Below are positions 34,258 through 44,224 of a stretch of DNA of 64,000 bases, piece after piece. This DNA is from Humulus lupulus (Eukaryota > Streptophyta > Magnoliopsida > Rosales > Cannabaceae), in NCBI RefSeq assembly GCF_963169125.1, contig NC_084802.1:110922903-110986902 (forward strand), written 5' to 3'. Every line of letters begins with the position of its first letter. The first letter of the stretch is position 1. The notes beneath the pieces were generated by a model that ran no database searches, was not told the origin of the DNA, and was given only the letters and a program-made list of their open reading frames with translations. Both the position numbers and the translations under genes were made by a program.

Positions 34258-35002
34258 TGTAACGCCCTGGTTAGCCAAGACCGTTACACTGTGTATTTTA
34301 AATAGTGCTAAACTCGCTAATCAAGTCATTTGGACATAAACGTGCAACTAAACGTGATTAACGGTTTAGGGTTAAAAATTTCGGTCAAAAGGAATAGTTA
34401 TTTTGTTAAAACATTAAGTTGTACACGGGATCCCATAACAAACTTTTACAAATTTTTTTACGGTTCCAAAAGGGTAATTACAACTCAAAAGTTACAACCA
34501 GCCGATCTAAGCGGCAAAAATAGGGTTTAACCCTAGTCCCTCTGAGAAACCCTAGTCATGGTGGTCGAGCAGCCGCATATGTACACGTCGCCACCGAAGC
34601 TCTCCAACTTATGGTTGATCCAGCTTCCCTTTCCCCTTACCTGCACCACATAGCACCCGTGAGCCAGGGCTCAACAAGAAAACTTAAACATGCTCATAAG
34701 CAGTCAATAACATGTTACCAAGTCATAATAGACATGCCTAGCGGTAATACCCCTACTCATGCATGCATATCATTCATATAAATGACTACAGTGTCATATG
34801 GGGCTAGCTGCCCTAATTAAATGATTAATGAATCATGCTGGGGCTCATTGCCCAAAATACATGATTAATGAATCATACTGGGGCTCAACGCCCTAGGATA
34901 TAGGACTAATAAGTCACCCCGTGGCCCACTACCCTATCATCTATATAACCAGTCTTGGAGCTGGCCCACCATACCTAGCGCTGAATTTTCCATGACTATT
35001 GG

Positions 35003-35384
35003 TGTTGGAAAAACATTCAGAGCACGCAGTGAAATTGGCGTGGTGAGCCCATTGGTTTAAGAACAACAACAATAAAAAAATTTCAATAATCATATAAACA
35101 GTTTATATGATCAAGAAAATAATCCAGAAACATTAACATACAATATTATTAATCATGAAACAAATATATAAATATACAATATATTTATACATAACATATA
35201 AACACAAAAAATTCAAGAACATATAAAATTATCTGTTGAAGCCTATCAAGTGTCCTTGAGTCTTTTCGTATATTTATCGATCTTCTTATCCAAAAAATCT
35301 ATTTAACTGCTCGTAGCTGTTATATTTCGGCTTTTGTGGTGAAAAATACAAATATGAAATATCTAATACATTTCTAGATTAATG
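35003..35384 (-). repeat. 3' LTR remnant of the Angela-like element
   Basis: The minus strand ends GAATGTTTTTCCAACA at 35003. It shares GACACTTGATAGGCTTCAA with the other LTR and then departs from it, so most of this LTR appears deleted or rearranged. A Cassandra-type LTR lies directly to the right. Confidence 0.6.
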
Positions 35385-35759
35385 TGTAACGCCCCACGTC
35401 AGTATGACTGCTTCCTGGAATGACGAATGACCCTACAAACCAACACGAGTCTTTCCAGCGTGCTTTTTCCTCACTCGCATGCTTCCTGGGAAAACTTCCC
35501 AGGAGGTCACCCATCACCAGATTGCTCCAAGTCAAGCACACTTAACTTTGGAGTTCTCAAGTGATGGGCTACCAAAAAGAAGATGCATCTTGTTGGCATA
35601 GGTAGTACCCATCAATCCATTTAAGCCATCTTCAACTGTGTAGTCCCATACCTACACAGTCTTAGAATCATCACACTTGACCTTCCCTAGGCGGTGTGGG
35701 ATTGCACAGCTTTTTACCCGGTCTTTCCCCTTACGGATCACGGGATTCTGACTGTCACA
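35385..35759 (-). mobile_element. Solo LTR of a Cassandra-type TRIM
   Basis: 375 bp, minus strand TGTGACAGTC to GGGGCGTTACA, flanked by the perfect duplication TAATG (35380-35384 and 35760-35764). Its centre is derived from 5S rRNA, the defining trait of Cassandra terminal-repeat retrotransposons in miniature. No second LTR is nearby, so this is a solo LTR left by LTR-LTR recombination. Confidence 0.87.
35490..35620 (-). ncRNA. 5S rRNA-like sequence within the Cassandra LTR
   Basis: The minus strand carries GAACTCCAAAGTTAAGTGTG with the A-box/IE region (35528-35555). It also has TGATGGGTGACCTCCTGGGA, the 5S C-box region (35497-35516). The internal pol III promoter parts are well kept while the 5' stem is diverged, as usual for Cassandra. 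It is a 5S-derived promoter module and not a genuine 5S rRNA gene. Confidence 0.8.
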
Positions 35760-35764
35760 TAATG

Positions 35765-38177
35765 TGTCTCCTCCATAGTTATGGAAGCTGGTTTTGATAT
35801 CAATCTTTGAAGATTTAATATCGGATCATCTTTTAGAATTTTAGGTCACTGCCTAAATGCACATACATATAATCTCTATTATATTTAAGATACTCAAAAT
35901 TAAGTCCTTATAACTATTCAATGACTCAATCCATCATTGGATTGACAACTGCTGACTATTCCCGCTGTTTAATAAATGTCAATTCGAAAACATTATATTC
36001 GATACAATAAGTAGTCTATCACTGAGTTGTAGGAATACTATCTCATGTCCTCCTTTCTAGTAAAAGAATAAATGGACATTTATTATTTAGATAATACATC
36101 CTCCTGACTGGGAGGACAAAAAGCCTTTCTTGGATTTTGTAAACTAAAGTATTTAAGCTTCTTATCTTATATAAGTCGCTTGGGATAGTGCCTAAGGATT
36201 GTTCTTTCAATCTCTATAGATTTAAACGTACAGAACATTCTTGGCTTTTCTAAATCCAATATTTAGAAATGTTTAGCTAACCATTCCTTTTCTATTGACG
36301 ACATCTTTACACCATTCCCAATGATTAGAATATTTTCAATATTAAGAATAAGAATCACAACAGAATCTTTCTAGTCAAGATCTTCAAATGATTTCGTCAT
36401 GTCAGCCATTCTATAAAGACTACTTAGACATCCATTTAAATCAATCTCATGATCCCTGCATAAAGCAGTGGACAAGAGGATGTAAACAGATTCAAGTTTA
36501 GTTGCAGTAGAAGATATTTATTCAAGTAATAAATTCCTCTTACTGTTCATAGCCTCAGGCTATTTACCTATCTTTGAAAAGTCAGTACTTTCCTCTGTTC
36601 TCCTCTTCATCTTGAATATCCTATTTCAAAATGAAGTTCAATAAACTTTAGTTGGATGTTCAAGAATCGAGATGTCATGGAATTCCAAATTCCATTTCTA
36701 GATTCATGGTGTTTCAACCATTGTTTTTCGTAAAAACTTTTCATTTCATATACTAGTATGTGAATGAAGTATAGTTAGATTGTGTTACACATAATTTAAC
36801 TATCTTTACATTTGTAATAGAGTAGTTACTAACTAACACTCCCTCTACATCGATGCTTTACAAAATTTGTGATATTCTTTGGTTTTATTATTGTTAATTA
36901 TCAGTAACTTGCTGACTTGACTTGCAGTCATTATTTATAGTACAACTTAACTAGAAAATACAGTAATTATAATAATTATGCTTCATTAAAGCAACATTTA
37001 AAGAGATACAAACTCTTTTGTAATCTTTTATGATTATTAATCTGTTTCACTAAATGACTCCATGGAAAATTTTCAATTTATTCACATAACCTCTTGTGAA
37101 TTCCAACTTCTAAATCTTTGATGTTCTACAATCAAACATGTTCAGAGTACAACAAGTGTTAAAATTATAGAAATAATAAAGACGATAATGATTGCTCATT
37201 ATCTATTTAATCTTATCTAATATGATTATATTCCATTTCCAAAATACTAATTTTGCTTAGGATTCTAGTTGTATGTGAGTTGGGTTTGAATTCCAAGTTT
37301 ACATGCAAATTACTTGAATTCCAAATTCGAGTTTAGACTTCCTTTTGATTAGATCAAACAAGTCTCTAAGTGACTTTACTTTGAATGTTGCATGAAAATT
37401 TCTAGAAATTTTCTTTGCATTTGATCAAAGTTAAACATATCTTAAATAAATGTAAATCAATATTGACTTACCATTTATTATTTCTTTTAGCTTTGAACAT
37501 TAAAAGGTTTAACATACATCTCTATGTATTAACTAAACGATTATGTGATTTTTGAGCCTTTAGAGAAATGTCTTTTGTTTAACTTTAATTAACAAACTAT
37601 ATAAACAGGAAGAGAACCATTGAATGGTTGCAATAAAAGGCTGTCTTTTATTTGTTTTGTGTGTCTAGTTAATTACAAGCCAATCTAAAAAATAATTCAC
37701 ATATATGTTTCACTTAATTGTGGTTGGAATAAGATGTCTTATTAAATCTATGATTTTCACAATAATTCATAATTATCATTTTTACTCATTGATGAAATAT
37801 GTGGAACAAGAATATTTAAAAAATAACAGCTGAATTTATTATTCATAAGAAATATTAAACTTGTTCATTCATCAAATAAAGGAATCTAAAAACATAGTTT
37901 CTAGAAAGAATTCTAGAACTACTTTAAAAAAAAGAACTTATTAATTCCTTTCATAATGAAATATCAACTATTTCAAAATGACAAAAAATTTAAATTGTTA
38001 TTAACAAAATAAATTTATAAACTAATCTTTTCTTTATTCAATTGTCTTCATAATTTCCTCTTCGCTATGGTTTCAATGCAACTATTCTTTTTCTTAAAAG
38101 ATTTCTGCATCCCTAAACACAAGAACAAATGGAAAATATTATTAGTGGCATAATTTTGAATCTAGCATTCAAAAATA
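35765..38177 (-). other. Decayed interior of the Angela-like element
   Basis: AT-rich sequence with no usable frame. Given the copia gag piece at its right edge and the LTR remnant at its left, it should be rotted internal sequence, but no pol motif could be confirmed by eye. Confidence 0.4.
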
Positions 38178-38480
38178 TTAAAGAAGAGTTTTTTTTGAGT
38201 AAATCAAATTTACCCTGTATTTCAAAAATTGAGCATGTGTTATAGCATCATCCTTTATCATGGCCCACATCTCGTATGCAGTTTCAATAACCATATATCT
38301 TTCTTTAATATCGTCATGCATGGTTGATAACATGCATTGACGTGCCAGGTGATTCGATCTCATCCGTTCACCATAATTTTTCATGTTCATCAAAGCTGGA
38401 TGAAAAGCTTGGAACCTCTGGTGGTAGATCATAGATCGCTCCATACAAGTTTTGTGTTCCAAAGACAATATGAATCCCAT
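38178..38480 (-). pseudogene. copia gag fragment
   Basis: About 100 codons: YHQRFQAFHPALMNMKNYG, then ARQCMLSTMHDDIKERYMVI, ETAYEMWAMI and AQFLKYRVNLI. This is the pattern of the UBN2-type Gag of Ty1/copia elements (helical core with TAYEMW). It is truncated at both ends and probably belongs to the Angela-like host element. Confidence 0.5.
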
Positions 38481-38533
38481 CGTACCATCTTCTCATGTGG
38501 TTAAGACTAAATGAAATCCTTTCCAAGAGTTTG

Positions 38534-38777
38534 TCAAATATGACCAAAATGCCCCCAGATTTTTGAATTAATGAATTTATTAAATAATTAAAAATAGATT
38601 TTAAAATAAAAAATAAAAAATGAAAAAAAAACATTGATTTAATTTTCTTTTTCTCTTTCTCTCTCCTCTCTCTTCTCTTCCCTCTCTCGATCTTCCTGAC
38701 CCTTACCTAGAAAAATCTGCATCTCTCCATCTCTCTCATCTTCACTTCCACTCATTCTCTCTCTTTTCTTCTCAGAT
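38534..38777. repeat. Left inverted repeat of the MULE-like element
   Basis: Begins TCAAATATGACCAAAATG and runs through a CT-rich stretch to TTTTCTTCTCA. It is nearly the reverse complement of 39802-40037. Confidence 0.88.
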
Positions 38778-38799
38778 CTGGGGCTTGAACGAGGTTGGG

Positions 38800-39776
38800 T
38801 CCTCAACTTCATAGTATCTTTCTCACTAGAAATCCCTAAACAAGCAGGCAAGCCAATCATTATCATGCTTGCACACATCTCAGGAGGGCACTCAAGATGG
38901 GTTCCCCACGCATTAGACAACATCTTCCCCATCTTAACAACTTCCTCATGATTTCTCTTCTTAATCCCCTCTATACCATCTTCGAACCTATTGATGAACT
39001 CCAAAGCCGAAGGAACCACCAACTGAGGATTGTAGTCCCTTGTTCCAATCCAAGCACTTTCTATAGCCAATCCATTACCATACTCGTGAGACACAACAAG
39101 GTGGTGCAAATCTACAACCATGGGAGACTTTCTACAATACAACAAAGCAATAGAAGGTGGACAAAAGAACCATGTATGTAAATTACTAGCATAATAGTTA
39201 GCTCCAATCTTTTTCATATCAACCTTGGTACACCCAATACCATGAACAACGTCTACAAAAACTTGGTCAACACCTTCTTCCCTACAAATCTTGACCAACT
39301 CTTTAATGGGTATTACCACACAAGGCATTGAGGTGACATGGTCGATTACAACGAGTCTAACCCTCTTACCATTAGCCTTACCTCTCTCTTAAGCTCTTCT
39401 AAACTCAGTGAAAATCTCTTCATTCGAGTTCACAAGAAAAGGCAAAGGCACCTCAATCACGTGCCCACTGACCCGTGTGGCATAAGCCTCGATGGACTTC
39501 TTGACACCATCGTAAGTGTAATGGAGCATAACGACGACGTCTCCTTTGCTGTATTTTCCCTGGGAGAAGACCCAGGAGGTCTGCTGGAGGACAATAGCGA
39601 CGACAGTGGTGGCAGTATCCATGATGGAGACCTCATCCACGTGTTCGACGTTGATCAAGTCCTTAATTAAGGTCCTGGAATGAAGAATCCATTTCTTGAG
39701 TTCGTTGAAGTAAAAATCGTTAGGCTGAGCCATAAACCTACGCTGCCATACTCTCTGGGTATCGATGACGAAAGCC
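38800..39776 (-). pseudogene. Captured fragment of L-cysteine desulfhydrase (LCD-like, PLP-dependent)
   Basis: L-cysteine desulfhydrase breaks cysteine to H2S, pyruvate and ammonia using pyridoxal phosphate. The minus strand carries its middle portion without introns: RVWQRRFMAQPNDFYFNELK, HVDEVSIMDTATT, DHVTSMPCVVIPIKELVK, CREEGVDQVFVDVVHGIGC, SNLHTWFFCPPS, VSHEYGNGLAIESAWIGTRD and MCASMIMIGLPACLG. It starts about 70 residues into the family length and stops about 100 residues short. A TAA at 39389-39391 interrupts it. The PLP-binding Lys of the SNLHKW motif is Thr here (39173-39175). The 3' frame runs on into the transposon's inverted repeat. It is a transduplicated pseudogene. Confidence 0.85.
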
Positions 39777-39801
39777 GGGAAACACCCAAAGAAAAGAGAG
39801 A

Positions 39802-40037
39802 TGAGAAGAAAAGAGAGAGAATGAGTGGAGGTGAAGATGAGAGAGATGGAGAGATGTAGATTTTTCCTGGGTAAGGGTGAGGAAGATCGGGAGAGGGAAG
39901 AGAAGAGAGGGGAGAGAGAAAGAGAAAAAGAGAATTAAATAAATGTTTTTTTCTTTTTATTTTAAAATCTATTTTTAATTATTTAATAAATTCATTAATT
40001 CAAAAATCTGGGGGCATTTTGGTCATATTTGAAAATA
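39802..40037. repeat. Right inverted repeat of the MULE-like element
   Basis: Starts TGAGAAGAAAAGAGAGAGA and ends GGTCATATTTGA. It differs from the left repeat by a few substitutions and one or two short indels. Confidence 0.88.
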
Positions 40038-40171
40038 GTTTGACCAAAATCGGGCTCAGGGTATTAAATTAATCCGTTTTGCAAAACACATGGTTTGTTT
40101 TGTCATTTAACAAAACATAGGGGCCGATCGAGCATTCAGGCAAAACATAGGGGCCAAATTGATATTTTCCC

Positions 40172-41397
40172 TAAAAAATATATACTAATCCACGATAAAT
40201 TAATTTGAAAAGTTAATGGACCACTTTGGGGTAGGTCAAACTAACTCCAAATTAATTTTGAGACAAATCTCAATTTCATAAGTGAAAACTTAAAAACGCC
40301 TTTTTCTCTTTTGACTTGGTCAAGATGCACTAGTTGTGCTTGAAAGCCTAGATACATCTTTGGAGTGTAACCCATTATTTTCAATTAATGACTTAACTCA
40401 AGAGTGTGCGTTAGAGTCAGTCAAACTAGAAATACATCACTAATTATATTCTCATAAGAGAAGTCAACCTTGAGATAAAATAAACATAATCGGAAGCCTT
40501 TCCTTAGGGAGGCCGCAAACGGAGGTGACACAAGGCCCTTTTTATGCCTCTCGGTGTTCAACCAATAATGGAGACCATGAGACTTATTGTCATAACTCCC
40601 TCTCCCACTCACTATTTTGGAAGAGTGTGTTTTTCTCAAAATCAATATTTTTTAATTTAGTTGTAAAAATAAATTTAATTATTTTTACCAAATGATATTC
40701 TAATAATTACTAATCCAATTACGCAAAATAAAACAAAATTGTGTCCTTACTTCTAATTCTAATTTTGCTCTAACTAAGAGAATATCATTTTTATTTTAAT
40801 AAAATATTTTTCATTAAAACAACAAATTAAATAACTTTACTTTTGATTTACCATCTTAACTAATTAAGACTAAATTTATTATTATATGATTTATCATATA
40901 TAAGCATATAACAAAATATAGGCTGTTCTTAATAGCATGTTTCCACACGAATGCAATGCATGCTAATTACATACTGTGTGGGTATATGAGTGACATGTTA
41001 TAATGCATGACAAAATATTAAACATTTTAATCACATTCAGACATTTATAATAAATAAATAAAAGCAAGTACGGTAACTTTTGGGCATTTCTAGAAAAATT
41101 ACAACACTTGCAAAAATATACATGAAAATGTTACCTAGACTAACTAAGGCCTGATAAAGAGCACTTTGATCTTCATCCTTGAAATGTAGTATTGTTGAGC
41201 CAATGCCACCATTTTCCATATTCAAGAAGATATACAATTACCTCTTGAAGCCTATCAAGTGTCCTTGAGTCTTTTTGTATATTTATCGATCTTCCTATCC
41301 AAAGCTTTAAGCACTCAAACCACGATCTTCCGGAGTATTCTATACACCTCAAGATGTGTGTGGGCACATAGAGAATATAGGTTTGTATTTTTTAGGA
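40172..41397 (-). other. Leader and 5' LTR remnant of the Angela-like element
   Basis: Contains GACACTTGATAGGCTTCAA (minus strand, about 41245) and other LTR-like sequence, with no usable coding. The boundary between LTR and internal region could not be fixed, and no primer-binding site is left. Its last five bases TAGGA are the target duplication of the Tat element. Confidence 0.5.
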
Positions 41398-41988
41398 TGT
41401 TATCCAAAAAACTGGCATAGATGACGTGGCAAGTAATTCCTGGACACGTGGCTGACACTTGGAGGAACTCTGCTAGGACATCGACCAGAAGGCACATTGT
41501 GAGCAGTAGGCGGCTTAGTCTTACCTGCGACCAGTCTGGTCGATGGTTCCGCATGCAATGTGATGTTTTCATAAAGATCTTTGTAAATTCTGAAATTGAC
41601 TCCCACAATCTCCTGAATATCCGATTATTTAGGAAATAATATCTGTAACAAATTCCTGTAATCCCCCTTAAGCCTATAAATAGAGAAAGATAGCTCAAGG
41701 AGAGGACTTTTGGCTTTTGAATTATTTGAGACTAGAGTAATTCGATCTGTGATATTGTATTGTTCTTTAGAGGTTAGTGAAACTCATTGAACCCTAGTTC
41801 TTTGATCACTCCTTTGACTCTCATATCAATAACAATCTAAGTGGATGTAGGTTATTACCAGACTCTGGGGCCGAACCACTATAAAATATTGTGTTCTTAT
41901 TATTTTCGCTATTACGTTCATTTCAACGCATTCACCTACATCAAGCGTATTTTGACTCCGTGTCAGTTGGCCAAAATCAGGGTCAACA
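41398..41988 (+). repeat. 5' LTR of the Tat element
   Basis: 591 bp, TGTTATCCAAAAAACTGG to CAGGGTCAACA, with a TATA-like CTATAAATAG near 41672-41681. All 12 differences from the 3' LTR lie in the first 375 bp. Eleven are transitions. Confidence 0.92.
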
Positions 41989-41991
41989 TTC

Positions 41992-42009
41992 TGGTGCTTT
42001 CATTGAGAG
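41992..42009 (+). other. Presumed primer-binding site of the Tat element
   Basis: TGGTGCTTTCATTGAGAG directly after the LTR. The second Tat-like element has TGGTGCATTCATTGAGAG in the same place (62147-62164). The cognate tRNA was not identified. Confidence 0.6.
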
Positions 42010-42036
42010 CTTGATACATCATCGTTGAGAAAACCA

Positions 42037-44220
42037 ATGGCGAAAACTACAAGGAAAACTGGACAGGCGGCCCCCGCTGCACCATCAAACCTGCCTCCTC
42101 CTCCTCCTGCAAGTGTGGCTGAGGATGAGCCGCATTTGGACTTTGAGGAGGAAGAAATGGATGACGCGATGCTGAAAAGTACTCTGGGGGCGTTGCATGA
42201 AGAGCTGGCCAATCTGAGGGCCAGTCAGGAAAGTGCTGCCGAAATCATGGCGTGGCAGCAGCAAGAGATTGAACGGCAGCGCGCGAAATTAAGTGAAAGG
42301 CAGGCGGAGATGGACCGTCGCCAGAGCGAAGCCATGGCAACCCTCGAGGCAACCTTGCAATTGGCTAGGAATCAGGCCGCACCTGTCTCGCAACCTGATC
42401 AACCTGCGAATGGGCCACCCCACAAGGGTCCCAATCCTAGCCCGCCTATCCAACCCTCGAGCCCGCAAAGGCCCGAGCAGCCTCAGGTGCCTCATGACGA
42501 TGTCCCACAGGACCCTGAGGCACAGCCTCCATCCCAAGCTGGTCGCGGCAATCCCCCGCATCAGAGGCAGAATAGGACCGAGCATCAGCCTCGTAGTCCT
42601 AGACGCCATAGGGGCGACGAGCCGAACCTTCCGAACAGAGGTCATAATCCTCCTGGCAACAGGAGGAACTCAGAGTTAGGCTCTGCGGTCCGGGGTCCCC
42701 GGTCCCCCACGGCATGATAATGCATGGGGACACAACGACCAGCGCAGGCCACCCTCTAACGCTCGGGACGCTTCAGCCCGGGATGGAAATCGAGGGAACA
42801 GTCGATCCCACCATAGCCAATCAAGATTCAGAGATGGCCATGGGTATAATGAAGCCGACTCAGGCAAAGGAAATGCCAGTCGGAGGAATGATGAAAGAGG
42901 TGGAAACAGGAATCAACCACCTCAGGATGACCAACCCGGTAGACGGGACGCTGGGGGGCAATCCAGACAGAATAACGTCTTCAACCGGCTTGGAGCTAGC
43001 GAGCAACGAAGAAGAGACGAGGACCTGAGAGATGTGCTCAACGATCGCCACGAATGACATGGCAAGAACATCCCCCCAGCAACAGAAGCCACAACGATTC
43101 CTGCCGATGTGCAGGCCCAAATAGATGCCCTCAACCAGGCAGTGCAACAGCTGGTCGGGGGAAGAACATCTCATATCGACCACGACAGGAGGAAATGCAC
43201 TCCTTTCGTCCAGAGGATAGCGATGGCAGAGACCCCTAGCAAGTTTAAAATGCCTACGCTTCCAAACTTTGATGGGTACAGTGACCCGGTATCTCACGTC
43301 AATAAGTTTGAGATACAAATGGACATTCAGAAAGTGTCCGAAGATGCTCGGTGCAGGATCTTCCCTGCGACACTTTCTGATGCCGCACAGGAGTGGTTTT
43401 TTAAGTTCCCTCCTGCAAGCATAGTTTCCTGGGAGATGTTCGTAAGGGAGTTCTACGGATAATTCTACACCGGTCGCGTGCATCCGACTGAGGCAAACCA
43501 GTTGGTTGAGATTCGCCAGCAGGATGGAGAATCACTTAAGGACTGCATCCAACGCTTTATGCGAGTAGCAGCTGGAGCTAAAACAGTGGGGGACGAAGGA
43601 AAAATGATGGCCATAACCGCAGGGGTTAGGCGTCGCTCCCCCCTCTGGAAGAGCCTCCACAAAGATGGGGTTAGAACTACCCAGGAATTCTTGGATCGGG
43701 CTGATCGTTATATCAAGCTCGAAGATGCCATAGCTGATGATGGAAAGCCTTTAGGCAAGGATAAGAAGGCTGCCGAGCCCGCCTAAGCTGCCAATGGGTC
43801 CAAACCTAACGGCAACGGCAATGGCAAAAATGGTGGAAAACGGCCACACAATGAGCCTTCCACCTCCGACAATAAACGAGCCAAGGGTAACCGTTATGAA
43901 CCTCGGTTCACTAACTACACTGCCCTTGTTGAGTCTCGGGGAGAGGTTTATCAGGCCACGAGTTCCAGTGTGCCTTATAAGAAGCCTGCCCCCATTCGAA
44001 AGGATATTTCGAAAAGAGACACTACCAAGTTCTGTTGTTATCATAACGACTACGGACATGATACCAACGAATGCAACCAGATGAAGGATGAAATCGAGTT
44101 CCTTATTAGACAAGGACACTTGAGAAGATACGTACGGACCTCGGGAAATTCCCAACAAGAATCTCCAGGTGGCAACGAGCAAGCGCCCTCACGCCAACTC
44201 TCGCCACCTTTGTAGCCTGC
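42037..44220 (+). pseudogene. gag of the Tat element
   Basis: The first ATG after the leader opens an acidic, coiled-coil and Pro/Arg-rich N-terminal part (to 42717). A frame change near 42690-42710 leads to an Arg/Asn-rich stretch and the capsid core (FKMPTLPNFDGYSDPVSHVN, AAQEWFFKFPP, LVEIRQQDGESLKDCIQRF). A CCHC-like motif (CCYHNDYGHDTNEC) follows. Stops at 43055 (TGA), 43460 (TAA), 43784 (TAA) and 44213 (TAG) lie in the same frame as pol, and each is one C-to-T change from CGA, CAA or CAG. Confidence 0.82.
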
Positions 44221-44224
44221 CCCT

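Larger units (their letters stand above)
38534..40171. mobile_element. MULE-like (Pack-MULE) element with captured host gene
   Basis: Two long inverted repeats, 38534-38777 and 39802-40037, flank about 1 kb of gene-like sequence. The right end continues to a terminus that reads inward GGGAAAATATCAATTTGGCC, typical of plant Mutator-like elements. The left copy starts about 135 bp inside, so its outer terminus is lost. No transposase is present. A 9-bp duplication cannot be tested because of the truncation. Confidence 0.7.

Noticed and set aside
35490..35620. Genuine 5S rRNA gene
   Set aside because: The 5' part is diverged and the sequence lies inside a TG...CA LTR with its own 5-bp duplication; it is a Cassandra-type LTR.
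38500..38777. Left MULE terminus with a 9-bp duplication
   Set aside because: The terminal GGGAAAATATC stretch is missing on the left, so a target duplication cannot be shown.
39338..39670. 110-codon plus-strand frame in the MULE-like element
   Set aside because: It is the antisense of the captured L-cysteine desulfhydrase fragment.
42860..43483. 207-codon minus-strand frame opposite Tat gag
   Set aside because: The plus strand carries recognisable capsid motifs. The minus frame is its shadow, unlike the spliced antisense gene at 48.9-51.6 kb.
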